A program made the position numbers and the translations under genes. 64,000 bases of DNA from Litorimonas sp965205225 (GTDB taxonomy: Bacteria; Pseudomonadota; Alphaproteobacteria; Caulobacterales; Maricaulaceae), in assembly GCA_965205225.1 (NCBI GenBank), contig CBDBFZ010000002.1:744001-808000 (forward strand), given 5' to 3'. Shown in pieces: positions 54,824 through 63,098 of this stretch. How positions within the stretch are numbered: position 1 is the first letter of the stretch; each line of letters begins with the position of its first letter. The notes under the pieces were generated by a model, which saw only the letters and a program-made list of their open reading frames with translations, did not search any database and was not told where the DNA came from.

Positions 54824-54847
54824 ATATTTCTGTTATGACAGAAATAA
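54824..54847. promoter_or_regulatory. Palindromic operator over the GbsR-type start codon
   Basis: ATATTTCTGT-TATG-ACAGAAATAA; 9 of 10 arm positions match, and the centre is the ATG of the regulator. A dimeric HTH protein bound here would block its own expression; autoregulation is inferred. Confidence 0.55.
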
Positions 54848-55392
54848 CGAAAACGATTGAAATCATGCCGGAAGCAATCCGCCGTTTCATTCTGCATTGG
54901 GGCGATATGGGGCAGCAATGGGGCGTCAATCGCTCTATCGCGCAAATTCACGCGCTCCTTTACATCACTGAACGCCCCCTGCCCGCGGACGTCATTAGTG
55001 ATGCGCTTGGGATTGCACGCAGCAATGTCAGTAATTCCCTGAAAGAGCTGATGAGCTACAAGATCGTTCAGCGCGTGCCGGTTGCTAGGGAGCGGCGCGA
55101 TCATTTCACGGCAGAGACGGATGTCTGGGAACTCGCCCGCCGGATCGCGGCCATTCGCAAGGCGCGCGAGATCGACCCCGCCCTGGAGACCCTCGCCCAT
55201 TGTCTAAGCGATGCGGATGGCGACATTCAGGTCACGGACGAGCAGAGATGCCGGCTGCGTGAAATGCATGCCTTCACCGCCGATATGGACCGGTGGTATA
55301 CGCAGATGCAGGCGGTCCCGGTACGCACGCTGACCCGCCTCGTGCGTCTTGGCGACCGGATCGTTGCTCTGTTAGGTCTGACCGGCCGCTAG
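54835..55392 (+). CDS. GbsR/MarR-family transcriptional regulator
   Basis: 185 residues from ATG at 54835. Winged HTH with VNRSIAQIHALLYITERPLP, VISDALGIARSNVSNSLKEL and KIVQRVPVARERRDHF, matching GbsR-like proteins (DUF/COG1510), then a helical dimer region LTRLVRLGDRIVALLGL. The N-terminal start was chosen because of a palindrome at this point. Targets unknown; no glycine-betaine genes are nearby. Confidence 0.85.
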   Translation: MTEITKTIEIMPEAIRRFILHWGDMGQQWGVNRSIAQIHALLYITERPLPADVISDALGIARSNVSNSLKELMSYKIVQRVPVARERRDHFTAETDVWELARRIAAIRKAREIDPALETLAHCLSDADGDIQVTDEQRCRLREMHAFTADMDRWYTQMQAVPVRTLTRLVRLGDRIVALLGLTGR

Positions 55393-55444
55393 AGACGGTG
55401 TGTATATCGGACGCTACGCGGCAGAGAATACAGCCAGCCTATGG

Positions 55445-56010
55445 CCAATATCAAACCATTAAGATGCGATATGATCGCTGGTTGGATAAAGCAATCATAT
55501 AGGCTATTGTCCAAGCTTTGATACAGGACGCGGAGATGGGCTGGATACAATGCGACGGTACAGTCATTCGTGCCCATAAGCACGCGGCGGGCGCGCCGCT
55601 TGAAAAGGGGCCAAACATTCCAGTGTTTGGGCCGCTCCTGTGGTGGGTTTGGCACAAAACGCCATGCCCTAAGCGAAGGTTTGGGGCTTTCTCTGCGATT
55701 TGAGGCAGGCCCGGGGTTTGAACATGACATGAAACAGGCTCATGGTCTGATTGAAGGCTTGTAGGCCAAATATGTCCTGGTAGATAAGGTCTATGATGCG
55801 GATAGTCTGATCCAGACTATCCATAATAATAATGCCAAGGCCTGTATCCCGCCTAAAACCAACCGTCTTGAACAACGCGCCTACGACAAAGACCTCTATA
55901 AGGAGCGCATCAGCTCGGACCTATATTCGGCAAACTCATCAAAACATGCATGGAATCCGTCAAACGCGCCGAAATATATCTATGGCTCAAATAGTTAAAA
56001 CGTAACCACA
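55445..56010 (+). pseudogene. IS5-family transposase wreck, different from the IS427 copies
   Basis: Fragments in three frames: KMRYDRWLDKAII, ALIQDAEMGWIQCDGTVIRAHKHAAGA with the first Asp, then FGTKRHALSEGLGLSLRFEAGPG, YVLVDKVYDADSLIQTIHNN and YDKDLYKERISSDL. Stops and shifts throughout. The end ACCACAGCCTA at about 55996-56010 resembles an IS5 terminal repeat. Confidence 0.75.
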
Positions 56011-56012
56011 GC

Positions 56013-56369
56013 CTAATTCAACCTCCCATCCGCGATCTTCCGGCGCGCAAACCAGACGAGGAAAACGGAGATGATCGGGATCAGAAGAACCATGATCCAC
56101 GCCCTGCCCTCGACAAAGCGGTAAGTCTCACTGGTCAGGTAGTATATGTGCTGGATAACCACACACAGGAGTGACAACATGAGTGGCCACAATGCCCATT
56201 TCTTACGCAGAAGAAGCCCAAGACAGCCGATGGCCTCGCCAAAGACCGCTAGGGCATAGGTCGCCGTGTACCAAGCCGGTTGGCTAATCATGAGAGCGGC
56301 TTGTTCTTCGCTGTAAGCGGCCACCAGCTTGGCATCATCCATGTAGGATTGCCTCAAATAGACCATCAC
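56013..56369 (-). CDS. Integral membrane protein, four spans, unknown function
   Basis: 118 residues. Polar start MMVYLRQSYMDDAKLVAAYS, then spans WYTATYALAVFGEAIGCLGLL, WPLMLSLLCVVIQHIYYL and AWIMVLLIPIISVFLVWF. It resembles short alphaproteobacterial membrane proteins often labelled sugar transporter without evidence. C-terminus abuts IS5 debris but the stop looks native. Unknown function. Confidence 0.7.
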   Translation of the reverse strand: MMVYLRQSYMDDAKLVAAYSEEQAALMISQPAWYTATYALAVFGEAIGCLGLLLRKKWALWPLMLSLLCVVIQHIYYLTSETYRFVEGRAWIMVLLIPIISVFLVWFARRKIADGRLN

Positions 56370-56429
56370 ACTCAGTAAGTTCCAGACTAAAGCGCCCGAC
56401 CAAAACCTGAATCGTTTGGATTCCCTTGA

Positions 56430-56565
56430 GAGCTGATTTGTGATTCATTCTGTTTGGGAGGATGGTTCATGTCAGCACCTTTGCCAGAAGCAGTTCGGGC
56501 GCGGTTTCAGACGTTGATTGAAGAAGGGTTAAGCGGGCGCGCGGCAGCGTTGCGGCTTCAGCGTC
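56430..56565 (+). mobile_element. IS630-family element, 5' fragment
   Basis: After GAGAGCTGATTTGTGATTCA-like end sequence, an ATG at 56469 with GGAGG gives MSAPLPEAVRARFQTLIEEG, then LSGRAAALRL, the N-terminal HTH of IS630-type transposases. It breaks off at about 56562 inside the neighbouring gene. Only the start remains. Confidence 0.65.
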
Positions 56566-56823
56566 ATCAACGGCACCATCAAACAAAACCGTCGCAATCG
56601 AGATGGCGATCAGGATCAAGCCAAGACGAATATCGGCATGTTTCGGTTCGCGGCGGACACCCAGAATTTCGACCAGTTCGGTCGTGACCGGTTCACCTTT
56701 ATTCACCATCGTGTCAAGCAGGTTGATCGTCTCGGCGTGAGATTTGTGGCGATAGGCGCTCACGGCCCAGACGATGAAGGGAATGACTGCAAACAGGGCA
56801 ATCGGGGCAAGTGTATCTTCCAT
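56467..56823 (-). pseudogene. DUF6249-like membrane protein, C-terminus replaced by IS630 fragment
   Basis: Starts MEDTLAPIALFAVIPFIVWA (one span), then LLDTMVNKGEPVTTELVEIL and a second span LGLILIAISIATVLFDG; after GAVDDAEA the frame continues into IS630 sequence (ATLPRARLTLLQ...) and stops at 56467. Similar short proteins pair membrane spans with a soluble loop and often accompany ECF sigma factors. Truncated but perhaps still made. Confidence 0.6.
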
Positions 56824-56954
56824 GTATGTCTCCTTTCAGACAGGTGACATTAAAGCAGACGTGACGATGGGGCGAATTGGATGCAGCCTCTCAAATAAAA
56901 TCGCAGTGATGGCTACGCTTGACCCCGATGGACCGCCCGGCCACATGAGCCGCT

Positions 56955-58262
56955 GTGACTGCCAACCCTGACATAAATGCCGTCGATGTTATAAGCTTGG
57001 GATGCCGACTGAATGCGTCGGAGTCCGATGCGATGGCGGTTCTGGCGCGCAATGACGGGCTGCGGAATGCCGTGATCATCAATAGCTGCGCCGTGACCAA
57101 TGAGGCTGTGGCGCAAAGCCGACGGCGTGTGCGCAAAGCCCGGCGCGACCGCCCGGATGCCACCATCATCGTCACTGGCTGCGCGGCTCAGATTGACCCC
57201 AAGGCTTTCGCGGACATGCCGGAAGTGGATCAGGTTCTGGGCAATCACGACAAGATGCTGCCGGGCGCGTTCCTGGATCGCCATTTCGGCGAGATGTCCG
57301 TGCACATCCGCGTGAATGACATTATGGCGGTTCGGGAAAGCGCACCGCAATTTATGGGGTCCGAAAACTCGCCTGAGAAGGCGCAGTCGCGCACGCGGGC
57401 GTTTCTGCAGGTTCAGAATGGCTGCGACCATCGCTGTACCTTCTGCATCATCCCCTATGGCCGCGGAAATGCGCGATCTGTCCCTGCGGGCGAGGTCGTC
57501 AGCCATGTCCGCGCGCTGATCCGGCAAGGATACCGCGAAGTCGTCCTGACGGGAGTCGATCTGTCGAGTTGGGGCGGGGATTTGCCCGGGTCACCGCCGC
57601 TCGGTGATCTGGTGCGACGGGTTCTGAAACTCGTGCCGGAGTTGCCGCGCCTGCGTTTGTCTTCGATTGATCCGGCAGAGGTCGATCCGATTCTGTTCGA
57701 ACTGATCGTGACTGAGCCCCGGATGACGCCCTATCTGCATCTGTCCCTGCAGGCAGGTGATGACATGATTCTCAAACGGATGAAACGCCGCCATACGCGC
57801 CAGCAAGCGGTCGATCTCTGCGCGGCGTTGAAAGCGCGCCGACCGGAGATCACCTTCGGGGCCGATATCATGGCCGGATTTCCAACGGAAACGGATGCGA
57901 TGTTTGAGAATAGTCTGTCCATTGTCTCAGAGGTCGGCATTCCGTGGCTGCATGTCTTTCCGTACTCCGCACGCGAAGGCACACCCGCGGCAAGGATTCC
58001 GTCCGTCGATGGTAAAATCGTCAAAGCGCGAACCAAACGACTTCGTGAAGCTGGAGCAGAAGCAAAGGCCGTGCATCTGAGGTCGCGGATGGACGATACG
58101 GATATCGCCCTGTTTGAAAGAACCGGGTCTGAAATAAGACTGGGCCGCTTGCCCGATTTCAGCCTGATCCGCGTGGACAACCCGCCCGCTGCGGGTTCGC
58201 TTGCCGAAATCACCGTGATAGGTGCGGGCGGGGATCACCTCATCGGAACGCTCAATGCCTAA
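56955..58262 (+). CDS. mtaB: tRNA t6A37 methylthiotransferase MtaB
   Basis: 435 residues, GTG start. UPF0004 domain with ISLGCRLNASESDAM, INSCAVTNEA and VTGCAAQ cysteines for one 4Fe-4S cluster; radical-SAM triad in VQNGCDHRCTFCIIPYGRG; LSLQAGDDMILKRMKRRH and a TRAM-like end. Adds the methylthio group of ms2t6A to tRNA. Followed 8 bp later by ftsY. Confidence 0.92.
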   Translation: MTANPDINAVDVISLGCRLNASESDAMAVLARNDGLRNAVIINSCAVTNEAVAQSRRRVRKARRDRPDATIIVTGCAAQIDPKAFADMPEVDQVLGNHDKMLPGAFLDRHFGEMSVHIRVNDIMAVRESAPQFMGSENSPEKAQSRTRAFLQVQNGCDHRCTFCIIPYGRGNARSVPAGEVVSHVRALIRQGYREVVLTGVDLSSWGGDLPGSPPLGDLVRRVLKLVPELPRLRLSSIDPAEVDPILFELIVTEPRMTPYLHLSLQAGDDMILKRMKRRHTRQQAVDLCAALKARRPEITFGADIMAGFPTETDAMFENSLSIVSEVGIPWLHVFPYSAREGTPAARIPSVDGKIVKARTKRLREAGAEAKAVHLRSRMDDTDIALFERTGSEIRLGRLPDFSLIRVDNPPAAGSLAEITVIGAGGDHLIGTLNA

Positions 58263-58270
58263 GGGTCAAT

Positions 58271-59878
58271 ATGGCTGAGAAAAAGAAACGCAGTTTTCTC
58301 TCCAAACTTGGCTTCAAATCCAAGGATGAGAAACTCGCTCTTGAGGCGGCGGAACGCGCGGCGCAGCAAAAGCTGATTGATGAGCAGATGGCCACGCGCA
58401 TGGCTGCGATCAACGCGGCGGCTCTGGCCTCTGCGCGGGCGCAGGATAGCGGTGCCGCTGAGGCCTCTGATGAAGAGAAGGCTGCGCAGGAAGCAGACGA
58501 TCAGCGCCAGGCCGAAATCCAAGCTGCGCGCGATGTTGAGCGTGCCAAGCAGCTGTCTGAAGAACAGGCGCGCAAGGCTGCGGCTGAAGAGGCTGCACGT
58601 CTCGAAGCGGACGCCAAAGTCCGGACGGAAGAAGAAGCAAGCCTGAAAATCGAACGCGACGCGGAAATTGCTCTTACGGTTGCAAGGATAAAATTTGAGG
58701 TTGAAGCGGTTGAGCTGAAGCACCAGGCGGACGCAGATGCTGCCGAAGCAGATCGCTGTGAAGAAGAGGCTCGCCAGGCGGCTCAGGCCGAACGGCTCGC
58801 CCGCGAAGCGGAAGAGGCGGAACGCCGTGCCGCCCGCGCCGCCGACCGTAAGGCACGGCAGCAGGCTGAAGACGAAGAGCGGGCACGTATTGCAGCTGAG
58901 CGCGCAGCCCTGCAGCCTCCGCCCGAGCCTGAAGCCGACGTCACCGCGGACGGTGGGTTTCTTGATCGCATCAACAAAGGCCTGCGCAAATCGACGTCGC
59001 GCATGTCGGATCAGATGGCGGCGACGTTCAACCAGCGCACACTGAACAGTGAGGCGCTGGAGGATCTGGAGGACATCCTCATCATGGCTGATCTCGGCAC
59101 GGATGTGGCGGGTCGGGTCAGCGAGTCTCTGGCCGAGGACAAGTTCGATAAGACGGTCACCAATCTGGAAATCAAGGTCGCTCTAGCCGAAACCATTTCG
59201 GACATTCTCACCCCGCTGGAAACACCCTTAATGCTCGGCCTGGTGCGGCCACAGGTCATTCTGTTTGTCGGCGTTAACGGCTCTGGCAAGACGACGACGC
59301 TGGGCAAGATCGCAAAGCGCTTTGGTGACCAAGGCAAAAAAGTTCTGATCTGCGCCGCCGACACATTCCGCGCCGCCGCCGTTGAACAGCTCACGGTCTG
59401 GGGTGAACGTGCCGGCGCGCCCGTCATGTCCGGCAAGCCCGGCGCGGATGCGGCGTCACTGGTCTATGATGCGATGAACCGGGCCCGTGACGAAGCCTTC
59501 GACATTCTCCTGATCGACACGGCGGGCCGATTGCAGAACCGCACCGAGCTAATGGACGAACTGGCCAAGATTATCCGCGTGATCGAGAAGACGGATCCTT
59601 CTGCGCCGCATCACAGCGTGCTCGTACTGGATGCGACTGTCGGGCAGAACGCCCCGTTGCAGGTCGAAGCCTTCCAGCAGACCGCGAAAGTGTCTGGCTT
59701 GATCATGACCAAGCTGGACGGCACAGCCAAGGGTGGTGTGCTGGTCGCCCTGTCAGAGAAGTACAAGTTGCCAATCCATTTCATTGGCATTGGCGAGCGG
59801 ATAGAAGATCTGGAAACATTCTCCGCCCCTGTCTTTGCAGCGGCCCTATCCGGCGTGGCAGACGCCGTGTCCAGCTAG
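58271..59878 (+). CDS. ftsY: Signal recognition particle receptor FtsY
   Basis: 535 residues, longer than most. The first ~220 residues are an Ala/Glu/Arg coiled coil (AERAAQQKLIDEQMATRMAA and similar), the acidic A domain for membrane association. NG domain: FVGVNGSGKTTTLGKIAKRF (G1), DTFRAAAVEQL, LIDTAGRLQN (G3), TKLDGTAKGG (G4) and IGIGERIEDL. GTPase that docks SRP-ribosome complexes to the translocon. Confidence 0.96.
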   Translation: MAEKKKRSFLSKLGFKSKDEKLALEAAERAAQQKLIDEQMATRMAAINAAALASARAQDSGAAEASDEEKAAQEADDQRQAEIQAARDVERAKQLSEEQARKAAAEEAARLEADAKVRTEEEASLKIERDAEIALTVARIKFEVEAVELKHQADADAAEADRCEEEARQAAQAERLAREAEEAERRAARAADRKARQQAEDEERARIAAERAALQPPPEPEADVTADGGFLDRINKGLRKSTSRMSDQMAATFNQRTLNSEALEDLEDILIMADLGTDVAGRVSESLAEDKFDKTVTNLEIKVALAETISDILTPLETPLMLGLVRPQVILFVGVNGSGKTTTLGKIAKRFGDQGKKVLICAADTFRAAAVEQLTVWGERAGAPVMSGKPGADAASLVYDAMNRARDEAFDILLIDTAGRLQNRTELMDELAKIIRVIEKTDPSAPHHSVLVLDATVGQNAPLQVEAFQQTAKVSGLIMTKLDGTAKGGVLVALSEKYKLPIHFIGIGERIEDLETFSAPVFAAALSGVADAVSS

Positions 59879-59907
59879 CAATCTTAGATGTGATCTTTCA
59901 GTAGGTT

Positions 59908-60495
59908 GTCCATTTAATCCTGATGAAGGAAGCTGGAATTACCAAAATTCAACCCCTCCAGGAGAGATCAAATGAACGTCCATAAGAATTACAAACATAC
60001 ACTGCGGGCTTTGCGCAAATGGGTGGCGCTGTTCAACGCTGATAGGGTTGAAGGATTGATTGATCGCTCGTCAAGGCTGCACCATTTGCGGGCAGTGACG
60101 CCCGAACAGGTGCACCGCTATGAATGCGAAGCCCCGGGCGACCTGATCTCTCGACATCAAGAAACTCGGGCGGTTTGAACGCCCTGGCCACCGCGTGACG
60201 GGCGAACGCACGCGCCAGTCCAGCCCCCCGCGTGGCCGAGCGATTGGCGGCTATGGCTGGGAATATGTGCATGTCTGCATTGACGACCATTCGCGCGTCT
60301 CCTTCATCCAGACCGCCCTGTGCGAATGGGCCTATGCTCGCAGCTACGCCACATCGCATGAGTGCATTCAAGCCTTGCCAGGATGGAGCCACATGTATAA
60401 TGGGCATCGACCGCACGGGGGAATAAGGGATAAAACACCAATCAGCAGACTGAAACTGGATCGGAACAACTTATTGAGGCACCACAGCCTAGTAA
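59908..60495 (+). mobile_element. IS481-family element, decayed copy
   Basis: Starts near GTTGTCCATTTAATCCTGA, then GGAAGCTGGAATTACC, and an ATG at 59972 (MNVHKNYKHTLR). Fragments ALRKWVALFNADRVEGLID, HRVTGERTRQSSP, GYGWEYVHVCIDDHSRVS and GGIRDKTPISRLKL in several frames. The same family as at 18013-18682; each lacks different internal parts. Confidence 0.75.
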
Positions 60496-60564
60496 GCATA
60501 ATTCGTTTCAATGTTTTAGCGATTTTATTCAAAAGACCCGATCAACTCTAACATGTGAAAGCAA

Positions 60565-60912
60565 ATGAACGTAGATAAAATTATCGAAATTTTCAATCAT
60601 ACCCTGACAACTGGAGAATGTGCTCAACTCTTAAGTATTGCTACACCATTACAGTGTTTTCAATCGGCAACGCTAGGCTGCGAAGATCTAATTGTTGGAT
60701 CTGAGTCGCCTCGTGTGTTTCGAGAAGCCGTCATCTCTTTTAGTCGGATGAAGAAAAATGCGAGGTTAATGATCGACCAAAAGATTGGCACCGACCGATA
60801 TGCGGTATATATAATTCGCGTCATAACAGATAAAACAGAGAGTCCGAAGAGGGCCTTGACTATCGGTCTAAGCGGAGCTAATTTGGTCAGTTTCGTTGAG
60901 ACTGGTCCATAA
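60565..60912 (+). CDS. Hypothetical protein (115 residues)
   Basis: MNVDKIIEIFNHTLTTGECAQ, then PRVFREAVISFSRMKKNAR and IIRVITDKTESPKRALTIGL. No family recognised. Noticeably more AT-rich than its neighbours and boxed between IS481 and IS1595 debris, which suggests transfer. No clear ribosome site (weak AAAGCAA). Confidence 0.45.
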   Translation: MNVDKIIEIFNHTLTTGECAQLLSIATPLQCFQSATLGCEDLIVGSESPRVFREAVISFSRMKKNARLMIDQKIGTDRYAVYIIRVITDKTESPKRALTIGLSGANLVSFVETGP

Positions 60913-60921
60913 TATAGTATA

Positions 60922-61384
60922 GGGTCTCCTATTTGATTGGCATTTTCCTGAGGTATCTTAGCAGGATTTTGTATTTATCCTCAAACCTGTGATTATATCT
61001 CCATTCGGTTTCCTTGAGGTGGAGATGGAAGGTGTGTTTTGGAACGCCCTTAAACTTCGCCAGACGCACCTTGGCCAGCCCCCAGAAGCCTTCGATGCCG
61101 TTGATGTGGTCGAGCCCTGGGCGAACTCGTCCTTCGAGTGATCGACGCGGAAGTGACCATACCCAATATCCACAAGTCCGTTATAACCCCGCCAACCATC
61201 CGAGTTGATGGTGTTACGGTTAAGCCCTGTCAGTTGAGCTGTTTGCAGGGCTGTCAGATCAGCGGCAAAGCAGCGAACAACCTCCCGAATTTTGCGTTCG
61301 GACAGGTGCGAACCTTTTGAATAATGATTTTCATTGCATATAGTGACTTAGATCCTATGCGGAGCCAATCAAATAGGTAAGAAC
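60922..61384 (-). mobile_element. IS1595 derivative with 266-bp internal deletion
   Basis: Ends GGGTCTCCTATTTGATTGGC and the complement of a decayed GGCAAGAC end near 61384. Relative to the copy at 16-1431, the piece between two CATCAAC sites (192-198 and 458-464 in that copy) is missing, so LNRNTIN runs straight into SDGWRGYN. The catalytic DESYFG block is gone, but HSKDEFAQG and the shifted C-terminal GFWGLAKVRLAKFKG text remain. Non-autonomous. Confidence 0.8.
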
Positions 61385-61556
61385 TTATTATATTCTTCGA
61401 GCCACATATTGATGACGATCTGGACGCAGGCCAACGCTTGTGAACCAAGCGTTGGTTGATCCCGTTAGGTAAATCCATGACATTATCGAGCATCTGCTCG
61501 GCCAAAAGCTTCTTGAGTTTGTAGGTCTCAGGACTCCAAGGCTTTATGGAGGACAT
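61385..61556 (-). mobile_element. IS3-family debris
   Basis: Minus strand from 61556: SSIKPWSPETYKLKKLLAEQ then MLDNVMDLP, like the end of an IS3 OrfA; further on, in another frame, IVINMWLEEYN resembles an OrfB end. Too short to classify. Nothing recognisable follows in 61557-61678. Confidence 0.45.
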
Positions 61557-61678
61557 TTAGGCGCAGGTCACGGGCCGGGACAGTTGGCACCATGAATCAG
61601 AAACGGGACCTCAATGCAAATCAATAGAGCCTGAGCCTAATCTTGGATATTACCACCCCATAGTCTAGCAGACCATGG

Positions 61679-62014
61679 ATGATATACCTCTTTTCCTACG
61701 GAACCCTTCAACTGCCTGCAGTGCAGCGGGAAACCTTTGGTCAAGAGATTGCAGGTGAGCGGGATATATTGGTTGGTTTTGCCAAAACGATGGTCGAGAT
61801 CACGGATCCTGACGTGCTGGCTCTGAGCGGCGAACGGTTCCATCCAATCGTCACGCGAACCGATAACCAAGATGATCGCGTTGATGGAACGGTCCTCGCC
61901 TTATCATATGAACAGATCGCGCAGGCGGATGCCTATGAGGTGGATGATTATGAGCGCACCGCCGTGACGTTGGCAAGCGGGCGGACCGCTTGGCTCTATA
62001 TTGGGAAGTCCTGA
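61679..62014 (+). CDS. Gamma-glutamylcyclotransferase-like (AIG2/GGCT) protein
   Basis: 111 residues. The fold signature YLFSYGTLQLPAVQRETFG at the N-terminus, VDGTVLALSYEQIAQADAYE with the catalytic-type Glu, and YERTAVTLASGRTAWLY. Probably glutathione or gamma-glutamyl-amine turnover; the substrate is uncertain. Opposes the TRIC gene end to end. Confidence 0.85.
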   Translation: MIYLFSYGTLQLPAVQRETFGQEIAGERDILVGFAKTMVEITDPDVLALSGERFHPIVTRTDNQDDRVDGTVLALSYEQIAQADAYEVDDYERTAVTLASGRTAWLYIGKS

Positions 62015-62016
62015 GC

Positions 62017-62637
62017 TTATTTCGCCTGCGGCAGGGACCAGCCAAAGTGAATGGTACAGGCACGCAATGTGAAGGCCAGGCTGAAACCGATCAGTGTTGA
62101 ATGCTCAAAGGACAGCCCCGCCTGTGTCGACATTGCGAAGCCAAACCCGCCAAGCAGAGCTGCTGTCGCGTAAATATCCTGTTTGAGCAGCAGCGGTTCG
62201 CGGCCCGCCGCAATGTCGCGCAGCAGACCGCCCGCCGAGGCTGTGACACCGCCCATAATAACCGCGATGGTGACGGAGTGTCCCAGCTCAATTGCCTTGG
62301 CCGCTCCGGCGCAGGCAAACAGCGACAGACCAATGGCATCGGCCCAGCGCAGAGGTTTGAAATCCTCCACCCGTTCTGTAAACAGAAAGGCAAGCGCGGC
62401 CCCGATCAGCACCATAGTCAGCGACAAGCCATCGGTCAGCCAGAATATGGGCGCATCCAGAATCAGGTCGCGCAATGTTCCGCCGCCCAAGGCTGGTAGA
62501 AAGGACAGGACCAACACACCCAGCAAGTCCATCTTCGCCCGCACCGCGACAATCCCGCCCGATATGGCAAAAACCAGCACACCAATCCGGTCCAGAAAGG
62601 CGAGGGCGAAATCAAGGCTCAGAGGATCCAGATTCAT
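62017..62637 (-). CDS. TRIC/UPF0126 (YicG-like) membrane channel protein
   Basis: 206 residues from ATG at 62637 (MNLDPLSLDFALAFLDRIG). Seven spans in two repeats, each with a Gly-rich kink: LVFAISGGIVAVRAKMDLLG, FLPALGGGTLRDLIL, VTASAGGLLRDIAAGREPLL. Family members are trimeric cation (or glycine-linked) channels. A longer frame to 62820 runs through transposase debris and is rejected. Confidence 0.88.
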   Translation of the reverse strand: MNLDPLSLDFALAFLDRIGVLVFAISGGIVAVRAKMDLLGVLVLSFLPALGGGTLRDLILDAPIFWLTDGLSLTMVLIGAALAFLFTERVEDFKPLRWADAIGLSLFACAGAAKAIELGHSVTIAVIMGGVTASAGGLLRDIAAGREPLLLKQDIYATAALLGGFGFAMSTQAGLSFEHSTLIGFSLAFTLRACTIHFGWSLPQAK

Positions 62638-62673
62638 AAATTTGATCTGCCGTGTGCGTGTCAGGAGATCAAG

Positions 62674-62790
62674 GTGCTCGCAGCGCCGCTGATTGGTGTG
62701 AACTGCAAGACGGCGGCCTATTATTTCCTTCAATTGCGCGAGATCATCATGCTGGAGTTGGAGCATGAGGCCGACAATGTCCTCTGGAAG
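62674..62790 (+). mobile_element. IS1595-family (IS1016-like) N-terminal debris
   Basis: LAAPLIGVNCKTAAYYFLQL, then REIIMLELEHEADNV, matches the segment just before the DDE core in IS1016-type transposases. Then the text diverges. No ends seen. Confidence 0.55.
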
Positions 62791-62846
62791 GATTATCATT
62801 GGACAGGAAAACGCGATCACATGGAGGCCAAGGACTTCGCCAAAGA

Positions 62847-62886
62847 TATGGCCTTAAAAGGATATGGCCTTAAAAGGATATGGCCT
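62847..62886 (+). repeat. Short tandem repeat, unit about 15 bp
   Basis: GATATGGCCTTAAAAG occurs twice and a third GATATGGCCT follows. It overlaps the start region of the next small ORF. Confidence 0.7.
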
Positions 62887-63092
62887 CAATCAGCCAGATC
62901 CGCGTTTGGAACGACACGGCCATAAATCTCACCTTCGACAAGGAGAAGGAGGAAGCCGTCAGCCCATTGATGCAAGTGCTGGCATGGCTGTTTCTGATCG
63001 GTTTCCCATTCTTGGTTTTCTTCGCCATAAAGCAATCTGAAAACGATCACGAAACGCGTTATCTGATTGATCTCCCCATGATCGAGCCTTAA
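62880..63092 (+). CDS. Small membrane-anchored hypothetical protein
   Basis: 70 residues; a polar start MASISQIRVWNDTAINLTFD, one span VLAWLFLIGFPFLVFFAI, and an acidic tail. The start lies at the edge of a tandem repeat and may be artificial. Followed at 7 bp by the methyltransferase gene, so possibly co-transcribed. Not recognised. Confidence 0.4.
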   Translation: MASISQIRVWNDTAINLTFDKEKEEAVSPLMQVLAWLFLIGFPFLVFFAIKQSENDHETRYLIDLPMIEP

Positions 63093-63098
63093 GCTTTC

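Noticed and set aside
62638..62820. Extended N-terminus for the TRIC channel gene
   Set aside because: The added residues run antisense through IS1595-type debris, and the family starts at the residues encoded from 62637.
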